Origin: Sialis fuliginosa | Lineage: Eukaryota; Arthropoda; Insecta; Megaloptera; Sialidae | Length of the DNA: 64,000 nt | NCBI GenBank assembly: GCA_961205875.1 | Contig: OY540812.1 | Coordinates: 28,405,098-28,469,097 of the forward strand | Direction: 5' to 3' | Shown here: one piece after another, positions 43,993-54,955 of the stretch | How the letters are laid out: each line of letters opens with the position of its first letter | Numbering within the stretch: the first letter of the stretch is position 1 | Program-made: the position numbers and the translations under genes | Notes under the pieces: model-generated | The model's database searches: none | Seen by the model: the letters and a program-made list of their open reading frames with translations, nothing else | What the model was told of the DNA's origin: nothing

Positions 43993-44554
43993 ACAAGTAA
44001 CACTACCCAACTGTAACTCACCGATTTGAATGAAACTTAACATACTTATTAAACACCGAAAAATATTAAATACGTGTTTTTTTGTTTTGGCTAAATACGC
44101 TTTTTAGGGGTAGAAATCACCCCTCAACTACTGGAGGTGGAAACAGTTATGGCTAATTATTTCTGAAACGATACATTTTCTGAAAAAAGTGCTTAGGACC
44201 AAAGTTGTAGAGTTTAAAGTGATGCACTTGATGGCGACCTTGAGGTCGATTTTCAAGGTGAATGAAACATGAAATGATTTTCAAATGACCTTTAAAATCG
44301 ACCTCAAGGTTGCCATCAAGTGCATCACTTTGAACTCTACAACTTTGATCCTAAGCACTTTTTTCAGAAAATGTATCTTTTCAGAAATAATTAGCTATAA
44401 CTGTTTCCACCTCCAGTGGTTGAGGGGTGATTTCGACCCCTAAAAAGCGTATTTAGCCGAAACAAAAAAACACGTATTTAATATTTTTCGGTGTTTAATA
44501 AGTATGTTAAGTTTCATTCAAATCGGTGAGTTACAGTTGGGTAGTGTTACTTGT
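43993..44554. mobile_element. 562-bp hairpin element, arms of about 265 bp
   Basis: A near-perfect inverted repeat. Outer ends ACAAGTAACACTACCCAACT and AGTTGGGTAGTGTTACTTGT; inner ends AGTGATGCACTTGATGGCGA and TTGCCATCAAGTGCATCACT; loop of about 40 bp around 44255..44290 with ATGAAACATGAAATGATTTT. Few mismatches between arms. Further anchors: TTAGGGGTAGAAATCACCCC (left) pairs with GGGGTGATTTCGACCCCTAA (right). No frame. By structure a foldback MITE. No other copy in the window. Confidence 0.8.
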
Positions 44555-44989
44555 CGGTATTACGTATAGAAAAGTTCCAAGATACTATGTTATTGACACC
44601 AAATAATTTTTATTTGCAATTTTAATTTATCCAATTAAAAAAGTATATACATATTTGCAGCACAACATTTGAATTGGAATCAAGTTATTGTTAGTAAATA
44701 TTTCACTCAAAAATATTTAGTATTTGTAATAAATCATTAAATACATCAATTTAAAAAAATATTCTATTGAATAAAATAACATTAATTTGTATCAATAAAT
44801 TAGACTATTTGGATCAAATAGGTTCCTATAAATAACTGGGTTATTGGACAACGTCAACGAATTATTTAGCTCAAGAAAAAACTTGCTTTCGTAAATATGA
44901 CTCAATTAATTTGAATTATTTGTGTCCATAAAATGTTTTTTTCAGTGAAATAACAGATAACTTTTCAAATGTAAATATAAAATAAAATG

Positions 44990-45432
44990 GCCATGTGCAT
45001 GTTGGACACATTATAGCGTTCCGTAGCCATTTTCACTAACATTCACTACTTGATAATAAGTATCAAGAACATCTTGACGAAGGACTTAATCTCTAAAGTA
45101 TATGTGTTCGTGTGACGATTTATGCAAAAATAGTTATTTCTAGATTTTTCATTAACTATTATAAAAAATCAACTGAAGGGTTAAAATCAAAAGATTCTAA
45201 AACATTGTTTGTTGAATTTTAGAAGACCTATCAATGGAGTAAGTCAAACAAAATTGGTACACTTTTCATTCTATGGGAGGGAGGTTCCAAAAAAAATTAT
45301 TTTATCAATATACGTCCGAGTACCAAATTTCATCTTAACAAGTATATAAATGAAACAATGGGAGGGCTGTGAAATACAGACATACAGAACGAAATTATGG
45401 ATTCCTAGTTTTTTATGGAAACTTTAAAATTA
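44990..45432 (+). repeat. Rep-B copy, internally shortened
   Basis: Starts AAATGGCCATGTGCATGTTG and GCGTTCCGTAGCCATTTTCA, continues with GTGTTCGTGTGACGATTTAT and CATTCTATGGGAGGGAGG, and ends GATTCCTAGTTTTTTATGGA and AACTTTAA, a mutated CTACGGAACCCTAA. Same order as 18797..19422 with internal deletions. Confidence 0.65.
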
Positions 45433-46484
45433 AAAAAAAAATAATCGTACTGTTTTTATTTTAATATTATACTTCCACACTTGTACTTTATATATATATG
45501 CCACATACGTGATCCTATTCTTCTTTTTTTAAATGAAAACCAAACATGCAAAAGGCGGAATACTCTCGGTTGAATTAAATGTCAGACATATGATTTGCTT
45601 TTCATCGTACAACATTTCCATACATGGAAAAGAGGGGAGTGTATTTGTTATTATATATGTACAATGTTCCCTTTGTCAATGTCACAATATGTTGGAATAA
45701 AAAAGTATTACAAAAACACCGTTTGCAGTACAAATTCAGTTTAGTAAGGTTCAAATAAATAATATATGTATATTCGTAAAATATGTTTACTGCATAAACA
45801 CAAAACATTTCAATTTATATTATTTATTATTATTAGTTACATTTTAGTTGAATATTAACTTCATATTATTGTTTGTGATTGAACTAACGAATATTGCAAT
45901 AGGGTATTTGATTAAATTTTAAAATATATTGTAAATTGTGCGTATGTATTTAGGTAATAGATATAATACTTGTTTTTCTTGTTTCCAAAATGATGCCGAA
46001 AAGAATTGGTGTGAATGTGTCGAGATGAACAATCGAGAAATTGACGTGAATACATATGTTCCAAATTATGTTTAAAAAAAAACTACTCTAAAACTAAAAT
46101 ACGTTACTGCGTAGAGAATATATTTTAATATACTGTTATCTCTGTTACAATTCAATTAATATTTACAAGCGAAATCGTGGAAATACATACACTTTAAAAC
46201 TGGTCAAATAACCATAGATGTAATCGAGATCTATAACTTGAAAACTTGAAGCCCAAATCAGCGTGGTATGTACTCTGAGTGTCGAGATATACTGATTGTA
46301 ATTTTACGCTAGCAAGAAAAATGATTTCTTCAATACCCCCCCCCCCTCCCCGCCCCAAACCCCTGTATCTGGCGTGAAACAAGACGTTATTCTTGTCAAA
46401 ACGCTAAAAACTATTTTTCTATTCAAATGAAAAATTGACCGTCATAATCTTAGATTAGGAAAGACTATGGATACATTACAACCA
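45433..46484. other. Non-coding with a C-rich run
   Basis: Nothing recognised. A C-run at about 46337..46357 (CCCCCCCCCCTCCCCGCCCC) produces the poly-Gly of the incidental minus-strand ORF at 46194..46382. Confidence 0.5.
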
Positions 46485-46486
46485 AT

Positions 46487-46862
46487 GCTAGTCCGTATAT
46501 GAAAGTGTTACCGAAATTTGGCGGCGGCCATCTTTTTTTAATTGTCAAAATCGCATATTATCCCATAGGCGTCAGTTGGAAATTTATAATATGCAAATAT
46601 GCTTTAAATTACAATTGAATTTAGTATGTAAGAGAGATAATAGTTCCAAATATACATTTCTCTGTTAATCAATTATCACTTAAATACATTTAGACTATAA
46701 AACATTTATTATTAATTTATTTTATAATTCAAAACAATTGATATTTATTTTAAAATCTGAATGATACGTCAATGATCCGTGGTGCGATTTTTCGTGGTGC
46801 GATATGGTAACAACGCTAGGTAATGTGTTATTTGTCCTTTATCTTTCCTTGTCTAAGGTCAT
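46487..46862. repeat. Rep-P interspersed repeat, copy 2 (uninterrupted)
   Basis: Starts TAGTCCGTATATGAAAGTGT with GGCGGCGGCCATC, then AATTTATAATATGCAAATAT, ATACATTTCTCTGTTAATC, AATGATACGTCAATGATCCG, and ends TTATCTTTCCTTGTCTAAGG. It supplies the intact sequence against which the insertion in copy 3 (53160..53890) can be read. Confidence 0.7.
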
Positions 46863-47639
46863 AATGCTCATTCAAAGTCACGTGGTATATAAACAAATGG
46901 ATAGTGAACTGCCATTTTATTAATATTATGTTCTTACATTACTGAAAAATACGTTTGTAATAATGTGACAAACAGGTTAAAAATTATAATAGTAAGGTTT
47001 TTTTTATTCAAATACTATTTCAAGTAAATTTCAATTGATTGTATATTTTTTGAACACATACTACACGTTTTACATTTTAAATTTATTACAAATACCCTAT
47101 TATGGACCAGACAAATTATAACAAGTCTCAATTAAAACAAATAAAAATGAATGAAACACACAAAATGGATATTTCCATCGAAATCTCGAATTTGAAAAAT
47201 ATGTATCACAATAATCACAATTGTTAAATGAAATAATGTATATTGAAAAATTCGGGAGGGGAGTCTAACCCCCTAACTCCAACCCCATGGGTGCGCTACT
47301 GGTTTTTCATACATAAAATGTTCGTATAAAAAAGTAAATGATCATTATTGTTACAAAAATTGGGTGATTTTTCCATTGTTCTATTTAAAAATCTAATTTG
47401 ATTGACCTATCAAACTGTGTTGTTTTTTGTATTCTATTTCAATGTTATATACGTTCTGTGATATATAACAGTACTTACATCATATTACCTATAATTAAGA
47501 TCAAAGAGGATCGGTGAATATATGCAATTAATTTTCTAATGATGCTATATTTAAAGTATCTCAGAATCAAAGACAGTACCGCCGACTTTTCACTATTATC
47601 AAGTTCTGGAAAATTGTAAAAATTGGAACTGATTTTTTC

Positions 47640-47832
47640 TTTTCATATAATTCATAAAATTTCATAAAATTCTACGATTTTTTTTCAGATTTTTTGCATC
47701 GATAGTTTAGAAATTAGTGGGGGGGGGGTGCTCTTTGTTGAGTACCCTATTCTCATCATTAATGTCATCCATTTACGTTGATATACCAACTTTAATATTA
47801 AAAGGTATATAAATCGCTTAAATAAATAATTA
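47640..47832 (+). repeat. Rep-B internal fragment
   Basis: TTTTTTTTCAGATTTTTTGC and ATCGATAGTTTAGAAATTAG match 9995..10035. Further on, TACGTTGATATACCAACTTT and AAAAGGTATATAAATC follow the family order. Flanked directly by Rep-D at 47838. A G-run lies at 47719..47728. Confidence 0.5.
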
Positions 47833-47837
47833 AATAA

Positions 47838-48350
47838 GGTACTGGCACCAGTCTTGAACAATACCCAAGTGTCGAACATTTTTAAATTAAATGTACTGAA
47901 TTAAAAATATTTCTTGATATTTGATAACTCCCATTACTGGATATTAATATATATACATTTAACACAGTAAGATTTTACGATAATTAATCATTTTGTCAAA
48001 AAATAGCTGTTCGACACACTATCAAGAATAGTGTATTTCCATAGTAAACATTACATTGTTTTAAACTCTTTAATTTTATAACGTTTGTGTAGTAGTACTT
48101 ATCATTTTGTTATTATTAACAAGTGTTCATCACTGGGTGTTAAGTACTGGTTTTATGTTGTTCATTCTGGGAGAAAAAACATATATAAAATAAAAGGCTA
48201 TAATTTAAAAAACAAACTATAAATGCGGATTTTGGTAATTAAATTGATTAAATAAAGAGTTACTTGTTTTATTAGTAACATGAATTCATGAGACTTACAA
48301 AAAAGTAGTCCATCAATCCCTAAAAACAATACACTTTGCTATTAAAATAT
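47838..48350 (+). mobile_element. Rep-D element, copy lacking its right end
   Basis: Starts AAGGTACTGGCACCAGTCTTG, then TTAAATGTACTGAATTAAAA, ATTAACAAGTGTTCATCACT, GAGAAAAAACATATATAAAA, AAACAAACTATAAATGCGGA and TAGTAACATGAATTCATGAG, the same order as 58082..58650. It stops before the ATAACTGGTGCCAGT terminus. Confidence 0.7.
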
Positions 48351-48364
48351 TACTGTCGCCTGTA

Positions 48365-48440
48365 TTTTATATACGCCTTAACCACACGTGTTTTGACTTC
48401 AAAAGAAGTCTTCATCAATGAAGTCGAAATACGTGTCAAG
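48365..48440. repeat. Short hairpin with GAAGTC-GAAA-ACGTGT motifs
   Basis: ACACGTGTTTTGACTTC and GAAGTCGAAATACGTGT are inverted partners enclosing AAAAGAAGTCTTCATCAAT. Related in wording to the hairpins at 18721 and 41524. As a hammerhead candidate it has defects: TTGATGA for CTGATGA on the minus strand, and AAAA for GAAA. Confidence 0.45.
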
Positions 48441-48554
48441 TGACATTGTTTTTTTTGTGATTAAGGTTAAGTTCAGTTAGTTTAAGTGACTTAGAAACCA
48501 CACTTTCTCCATTTTCCAGTAGGTATATAAATGAGAGAATGGGAAAAAATTACT

Positions 48555-49018
48555 ATATGGTAAAGGCACCAGTTATGGCCGCTATAAGAGCAAGTTTTCG
48601 GGTTTTTTTTTTATTAATGGGCTTATTTTTTGTAATTCTTATGAACTCATGTTACTAATAAAACTTGTATTTTGTTTATGTTTTTTTCCAGTAATGGATA
48701 AAGTAAAACCAGTAATAAGCACGCAGTGATGGACACTTGCTAATGATTACAAAATGATAAGTACTACGACACAAAAGATATAAAAGAAAGAATCGTCAAA
48801 TTTGAAACAATGTAAAGCAGTTGCTATGATAATATAATAATTAATAAATAAACTATACTAATAATTAGTTTCAATGCCCACCATTCTGACACCTATTGAC
48901 CGATTGACTTCAAATTTCGCTGTAAGAGTTAAATGTAAATAGATTAATATTTAGAAATGGTAGTAATCAAATATCAACACATATTTCTAATTCAGTACAT
49001 TTAATTAAATGTAATCCT
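48555..49018 (-). mobile_element. Rep-D element, reversed copy
   Basis: Reads GGTAAAGGCACCAGTTATGG, CCGCTATAAGAGCAAG, TTATGAACTCATGTTACTAA, ACACTTGCTAATGATTACAA, ATAAGTACTACGACACAAAA, TTCTGACACCTATTGACCGA, TAGTAATCAAATATCAACAC and TTTAATTAAATGTAATCCTT. It is the reverse of 58082..58650. A scrap of Rep-B (ATAAATGAGAGAATGGG) sits just before it at 48522. Confidence 0.7.
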
Positions 49019-50745
49019 TGCTAAGATTGGTGTAACTACCTAATATCATTTTAATCAGACCAGAATTATATTTTTACAATACTTTTGCTGAAAATTAAAT
49101 AATAAACAATACATACATATGTGTTTTTTATTTTGAACTAAAATGATGAAAAGTATTTAAAAAATACATATGCAAGCTTGTGAAATACATAATATGTACA
49201 TATTTGTATCAACAAAAACTTTGAAATTATATTTATTTCAATCTCAATTAGTAAATATTAGTAAAAATCAAACCAAAAGCTAGTACATCCCTGGTACACA
49301 TGAACACATATTAATAAACATTTCACATACATGTATATTTAATGCCTTTTATCCTAATTAGAAATCGATTTTGCTTACATTAGGTTTATTAAACGCACAT
49401 TATATATTAAAATAGCTAATTCACAAAATAAGTTTTAGTTAATAATAAAGTTGTCTCGTAAATAATTACTTCAGCACTGGTTTGTTCCAAGTTCTCTGCT
49501 GCTTTTCTCTTATTATTTGAATTAAATATTCATGGATGAAATTTCATTTATGTTAAAGTAAAACTGTGAGAATATGGGTGACAGTTGGAACTTATGTATT
49601 TGAAATTTTCATTAGTTTGTTTCGTTTTCTTAGAAAAACAGATCATTAAAATATAAGGTTTCATCTAAGAGAAGATAGCATTTTAATTAAATAAAATCTT
49701 ATTCCATCTTTTCATAAAATACATGTTTGTTTGAAAAAGTACAGATCTAGTTTCTATTGAATATTTCTGTAAAGTTCTATTACTTTCCACTTATTGCTTG
49801 TCTCCATTGGAAGTGATAAAAAGCTAAACTTTTTGTACCTGAAACTGTAGTCGAATCAGTGGAGACACCGTGTGTCCTATTAATGTATAAAGACTACAAA
49901 TAAGCTTGTTACTCTAGTAGATACAATAACAATCTGTTCTTGCAACTATCGGGAATGAAACTAAAATGTTCCACATACATTTTACTTTACACAATGTATT
50001 ATATACATAAAAAGTTTATACATTGCGCACTTAAGACTTATTACTTCTTATTCTGACTAGGTTTATTCGAAGCTAAATATCGAAATTAACGACATTTGAA
50101 TCAATTAAGATATGATTGATGTATAAAACTAAATTTAGATTCTTTTTCCCGGGGTTTTTCCTAGCATGTTCCACACATAATATATAATATTAATTCAAAC
50201 TTTATTACGCCATTTAAGCGCATTATTTAACTAGCATTTGCTTACAAACTGCAGTTTAAAATTACATGTATGTTAAAACATAAATATGAACCTAACATCA
50301 CTGTTAAGCCTTGTATGTGAGATTATTTGATAATAAAAATTTCGTTGGGATTTTTTTATTTGATCAAACTTTTTTTTTAATAATTGTTTATTTTGAAAAA
50401 GAACTATAAATTAATTATTATCTACCAATTTGAAAAAAGAGGGTGTGTACTTCTATACGTCAGTTAAAAGTTATAATTATTTTGCTTAGTGACATCTAGC
50501 GTGCAATTCAAACTAAAAACCTGTTTTACCGACTATCATAACAGAAATCTGTATTATGTACACCTAACCTAACATAATGGCGTTGTTTTCTTTACGGGTT
50601 TTAGAAGCTGCTGAATACAAATTTAATAGAGTAAAAATTTTACAATTGGCAGTTGTCAATAACACAACGAAATTCAATTTTTTTTTTTTAAATTGAAGTA
50701 AAATAAAATTTTTTATGGTAGTTTTTTTTCAAAATTAACGATTAT
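49019..50745. other. AT-rich non-coding stretch
   Basis: 1.7 kb in which no gene, repeat end or RNA gene was recognised. 50450..50600 includes GTGACATCTAGCGTGCAATT, resembling part of the 42190 Helitron-like family (GACATCTAGTGTGCAAATGC), probably a decayed fragment. Confidence 0.45.
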
Positions 50746-50746
50746 A

Positions 50747-51312
50747 AAAAAACATCTGCCAAGTAAATTCACAGTGCTTCCTCGTGCTATATTCACCAAA
50801 GGTAGTTAACTATTGAACAATTTAAATAAAAACAGATAAAGTGTTTTTGCCTAGCATTGGTTAACCATTTAATTTTTATACAATTTTACTAAAAAATATT
50901 AATTCGTTTTTTCATAAGACGTACCAACCTGGTTATTTTTTCGTATATTTTTAATTTCAATCTACATCTAAATTTATGCAAACATCAAAATGACATTTAA
51001 TATGTTAAAGTAAACACGATTTTTTAAAGCAAATTGAGGTAAATCTTTCTTAGGGAATATTTTACAGCAAATGTTGTAGACCTGTATTATCGGAAATTGG
51101 ATGCTCTATAATAAATATCCTATAAGAATTTTACGTAACATGTATCGTTCTTGAGATATCACCCCTCCCCCTTACACAGGATTTTGAAGATTTTGAAATG
51201 GGACCTAAAACGGAAAGATCAATTTAAAGTATCGAAATCGGAGAACAATTTTTTTGTCTCATTCTAAAACGATCACAAAGCTTTTTGTATCTTCGATATT
51301 TCGAGGAAGAAA
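50747..51312 (+). repeat. Rep-A copy with both ends, internal deletion
   Basis: Starts AACATCTGCCAAGTAAATTC and ends ATCTTCGATATTTCGAGGAAG, giving the family's two boundaries in one copy. About 180 bp are missing between GATTTTGAAATGGGACC and AAAACGGAAAGATCAATTTA, that is, the TATCGGTTCAGTGG and GACAGAC region. No coding capacity. Confidence 0.75.
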
Positions 51313-52626
51313 AACACGTTTTGATCATATTTATAAGAAATACAGTATAAAGCGAATAGTAATTTCTGATTTGTCCTAACTGTGTACTGTATGCATCGGT
51401 ATTCTATACCTAGGTAGTTTTATTCCATTAAAAAGTATCCAAATTTACTATAAACTTGTACTCTAATGCAAATAAATAACAACGTGAATCTCTGCACACG
51501 ATCTCAAACAGCACTTTCCTTTTTTTCTTCGCACTTGAAAATAATAAATAAATAACAAACTTGTAAAGAGAATAAACAAACACACCTTCTCAACTCATCT
51601 GCATAACTTGAAGGTGCAGCCAAAAACAGAGCTTTTAGATGTTGAAACTAATTAAAAGCGTGCGACTCGACAATCTTGTTACTCAAACAAATATTAACAA
51701 GTTCTATCCATAAAACTAGAATATGACTGGAACGTACACTCACGACGTGTTAAGGGGTTACTCCTTATCGTCACTCCGGAAAATGATACTTTTTTAAGAA
51801 TTTTTTTATAATAATAAAAAAGTAATCAATAAATGAAATTTGGAGGGTTTATTGTGCATGTCTCAAAACAAACAAAATTAAAAAAAAAAATATAAAACAA
51901 AATGGTGACTTAAGCGTTGCTACACTGGGTGTATCATTTTTGTAATGTGCTCCACTGCAGAACTTCCATGGATCAACATCCAGAAAAAAAATTCACATTA
52001 TTTACATTTGAATTTTTCCTATTGAAGTACATACGATTATTAAAAAATATTGATTTTTTACAAAAATTCGCGTTTTTTACGAAAAAAACGACCTTAAATA
52101 GTTTACTAAAACCATAATTGTTAACCAATCGTAAAAACCGTGCGATGTAAAATCTATCTAAGACGTAACGGATAAAATTTCAAGTCGATCTGATGGAAAA
52201 TGGCCAAGATACGTTTTCCGCAGTTTTTAAAAACGTGGTTACGATAAAAATGAGTATAAAGTTTGAAAACTGTTTTACTACATGTAAAAGTCGACGTTAG
52301 TTTTTTTTCGAGGCTTTTTGTCGGTTTTCGGTTGCTTATTTTGATTCTGCTTTGGCTTGAGACCGAATTGCGGCACCCTTTTCAGAGACACTTTGGAAAG
52401 TGAGCTCTAAAAATAAAAAATAAAATTCGCTTATAATTCCATTTGAATATTATTTTTGAGATGTTTGTACATAAAGCCAATAAAAATGGTCAAAAATTAA
52501 TTAATAGATACAATAGGTGTAAGGCCTTAATAAACTAAGTTCAAGCAGTGTTGAATTCAGATATATTACTATCGTATGGGTGATAATTTGGATGAAAAAA
52601 TTAGATATTTCAAATAAATCAATATA
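51313..52626. other. Non-coding, possible unidentified element
   Basis: 51746..52410 begins TGTTAAGGGGTTACTCCTTA and contains GATAAAATTTCAAGTCGATC and GGCCAAGATACGTTTTCCGC, wording typical of old dispersed repeats, but no partner copy or inverted end is seen here. ORF 51917..52117 has no domain. Confidence 0.35.
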
Positions 52627-52822
52627 CAGTATGTCCCAATAATCTGGAAATGGACAAGTATTTTACAAATATAATAATAAGTGTGCAAAATTCTCCTTTT
52701 AACATAATGAAGTTAATAAAAAATCAGTCCCTTTTCAGGTGTTATTTTATATTATAAATTTATATTAATATCAAAAATATCGTTTTGACTAGCATAAACT
52801 TGTAAAATCCATTCCAAAAATC
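52627..52822 (+). repeat. Rep-G copy with terminus
   Basis: TA followed by CAGTATGTCCCAATAATCTG, then AATAAGTGTGCAAAATTCTC, CAGTCCCTTTTCAGGTGTTA, ATCAAAAATATCGTTTTGAC and TAAACTTGTAAAATCCATTC. Reverse of 11820..11985. The CAGT terminus after TA suggests a Tc1/mariner-type origin. The other end is not recognised. Confidence 0.6.
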
Positions 52823-53159
52823 GAGATTCTACTATATTAGTAACATTACCTTCCAGTTATGTTATATAATTCTATGTTCCCATCCATGTAAAGGTAAAGT
52901 CAGAGGTCGAGACGGTTCGGTAAACAAGTTTGGCACACACGTCACGCGTCAGCTGAGTTGCCGGTTTAACTCCACTCTTTACATAACTCTCTCTTACTCG
53001 TTAACAAAGACCCCACGTCAAAACGTTAATTACAAATACTGCATGTTCGTAAAATATGTACTGAAACCTATTTATAATTGAAAAATACACTTGTATATTC
53101 TGAAGTTATAATAATAAATATAATAATAATAATAAACAAATAGCTATACTTCCAATACT
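52823..53159. other. Non-coding with a GC-richer patch
   Basis: 52880..53010 is GC-richer (GTCACGCGTCAGCTGAGTTG, CCGGTTTAACTCCACTC) than its surroundings but shows no repeat end, frame or RNA fold that I can name. Confidence 0.35.
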
Positions 53160-53328
53160 GTACAACCTTTTGATAAGGAAAGATAAAGGACTGAACACGC
53201 TACCGAGCATTGTTACCATTGCTCTCCACAAAAATCGCTTCATAAAGTCATCTGCGTATCATTTAGATTTGAAAATAAATATTGATTGTTTAGAATTATA
53301 AAATAAATTAATAAATAAATGTTATATA

Positions 53329-53774
53329 CAGTAAAACTTTGTTATAATGCTCTTGAACGGACTATCGAATATATTATGTACCTATATACTATACTTGAAG
53401 CATTTTTCTCGATTTCTTGACGATTTTTAAGAATAGAACAGAGAGTTTCACCCGGAATTCCAAGAGTCTTCGCTAAATGTTTTTGTTTCAACACTTTATT
53501 TTCATCACATTTTCGTAAAATCGCCATTTTTCCGCTAAAGAGAGTTTGGAATGGTCAACATTTGCACAACAAATATTGCGAAGTTGATTTGAAAAATTTT
53601 GACAAAAGGTTTTCGTTGTCAACACAAACTTTTGAGCTTTATAAACAGGATCTGTGAGCGTTAAAAACGGCAATATTTGTATATGAATTTACGTGTTGGG
53701 GTCAGGGACATGGCAAAAGTGCGTAATACACGGGATAGCGCAATAAACGGAACCGTTATATCGAAGTTTCCATG
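53329..53774 (-). mobile_element. Pogo/Tigger-like element, deletion derivative with both ends
   Basis: Left end CAGTAAAACTTTGTTATAAT; right end GTTATATCGAAGTTTCCATG, its inverted partner. TA lies on each side (53327..53328 and 53775..53776), the Tc1/mariner-type target duplication. At 446 bp it is far shorter than an autonomous pogo element (about 2 kb or more) and keeps only the transposase N-terminus. Inserted into Rep-P copy 3, hence younger than that copy. Confidence 0.8.
53402..53640 (-). pseudogene. Pogo-type transposase N-terminus (CENP-B/psq helix-turn-helix), frameshifted
   Basis: Two overlapping minus-strand frames together cover the DNA-binding N-terminus. The first (in 53488..53673) reads DHSKLSLAEKWRFYENVMKI. 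The second (in 53342..53527) reads AILRKCDENKVLKQKH, then LAKTLGIPGETLCSILKN and RQEIEKNAS. The LAKTLGIPGETLCSILKN part matches the psq/CENP-B helix-turn-helix, in which xGIPxSTLxxILKN is the recognition helix. The frame must shift near 53520, so the gene is broken; the DDE catalytic domain is absent. Confidence 0.8.
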
Positions 53775-54011
53775 TAAGTAATTGTTCATTAACAGAGACA
53801 CTTCTATTTAGAACCATCATCACTTACATACCAAAATCAATTGTAATTTAAAGCATATTTGCATATTATAAATTTTCAACCGATCCCTAGTCTATTAAAA
53901 TACTATTATAATTATTGATAATTATTTAAAACCGAGGCTCTTGATTAAAAAAGTTGATGTATCGATCTCGTCTCGTAAAAACTTAAATAGTATCGTCTTA
54001 TTTAAACCAAT

Positions 54012-54650
54012 ATACGTAACTGCAAACTTGACAAGCCATGCATGATCCATCTTTTTGTACAAGCAGTCTGTAGTGTCTGTAGAATAATTTTGCGCAATTA
54101 TTTTAATTGTACAAGCCGCTTGAAGATGGATTGAATTTAAATCATGCAAGCTTGACAAACTTAGCAAGCCACGCTTGCACAAGCGAAACTGAACGTGTGT
54201 ACTAAGAACGTGCAGGTTTGTACAAGCAAACGTCAGTCGTAAGTGAGCTCTACATAAGTTGCTGTAAATCTTTCGTGAGGGGTTATAGCTTCTCTCATGA
54301 TCGTATCATTTTTAATTAAAGGTGACAAAATATTCAATTGTTTCTTCATTCATTCTGAGATAATTATGCCAATCACGCGGATATTTCTTTAATTTACTCA
54401 ATAAATTAATGTGAGAATTTGTTTTTATTTTCATTAACCACTTTTTACATAACGATTTTTCTTTCGCGTTTTCCTCTTGTGGATAAGGCAAAAAGCAGCC
54501 AAAACAAGAGCATCGTCGTCCGAGCTTAACATAGTCCCAGCGCAAACTGGCGCTTGTTTAAACATACTTGTACCGTGTGGTGATATCAGGGAAATTGTGC
54601 GTGCTTGTACAAAAAGATGGATTATAAACTTGACATGTTTGCAGTGACGT
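54012..54650 (-). mobile_element. PIF/Harbinger element, truncated, with inverted ends
   Basis: The left side reads CGTAACTGCAAACTTGACAA, then ATCCATCTTTTTGTACAAGC. The right side reads CTTGTACAAAAAGATGGATT, then TTGACATGTTTGCAGTGACG. These pair over about 45 bp. Between them lie broken transposase frames of PIF/Harbinger type. The remaining 640 bp is much shorter than an autonomous Harbinger, and repeated GTACAAGC words occur subterminally. Confidence 0.75.
54255..54545 (-). pseudogene. PIF/Harbinger transposase (N-terminal part), frameshifted
   Basis: The first frame (54312..54545) ends YPRDWHNYLRMNEETIEYFV, matching the F-x-N-Y/F-x-R-M-s-x-E-x-F/I-x-x-L segment before the catalytic domain of Harbinger nucleases. 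After a one-base frame change near 54320 the protein continues as LIKNDTIMREAITPHERFTA, the highly recognisable K-x-D-T-x-M-R-x-x-I-x-x-x-E-R-L/F motif, and then decays. Upstream residues include CKKWLMKIK. The downstream DDE domain is absent. Not functional. Confidence 0.85.
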
Positions 54651-54699
54651 GTGTAGCCACCTTTACATCTGAATGTTGAGTTTTTAAATTTATTACTTA

Positions 54700-54955
54700 C
54701 TAGCGCATTGGCCCGGTGTTACCCGGGGATATTAATTTAATTAAACATAAAGTAATCATGCCCACCCGACATGCCCACCCAACATGCCCACCCAACATGC
54801 TAACAACACACGGTTCACCACGAATTGTTTTTTCCGGCTTTACCCAAAATATCCACAAATTATACACATAAACTTAACCTATCCATTAGTGAAAACCGGA
54901 ATAAAATCCATTCAGTAGTTATTGAAAAAATCGTGTAAAATTATATTTTCTCCCA
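54700..54955 (-). mobile_element. Helitron-like element with CTAG end and hairpin
   Basis: Minus-strand 3' end CCCGGGTAACACCGGGCCAA then TGCGCTAG directly before T (T at 54699 in complement). The stem CCCGG-GTAACA-CCGGG lies 8 to 9 nt from CTAG, as expected. Inside: ATGCCCACCC repeated three times with a 12-bp period at 54758..54795, AATATCCACAAATTATACAC and ATTAGTGAAAACCGGAATAA. The 5' TCTATAC end seen at 13496 is missing, so the right boundary is approximate. Confidence 0.65.

Larger units (their letters stand above)
53160..53890 (-). repeat. Rep-P interspersed repeat, copy 3, split by a pogo-like insertion
   Basis: Left part 53160..53328: TGATAAGGAAAGATAAAGGA to AATAAATAAATGTTATA. Right part 53775..53890: TAAGTAATTGTTCATTAACA to AATTTTCAACCGATCC. 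Joined, they follow the reverse of 46487..46862, except for about 15 bp lost at the joint. The insertion is 53329..53774. Confidence 0.7.

Noticed and set aside
48365-48440. Functional hammerhead ribozyme
   Set aside because: Key core positions differ (TTGATGA for CTGATGA, AAAA for GAAA) and stem I would be too short. Kept only as a related hairpin.
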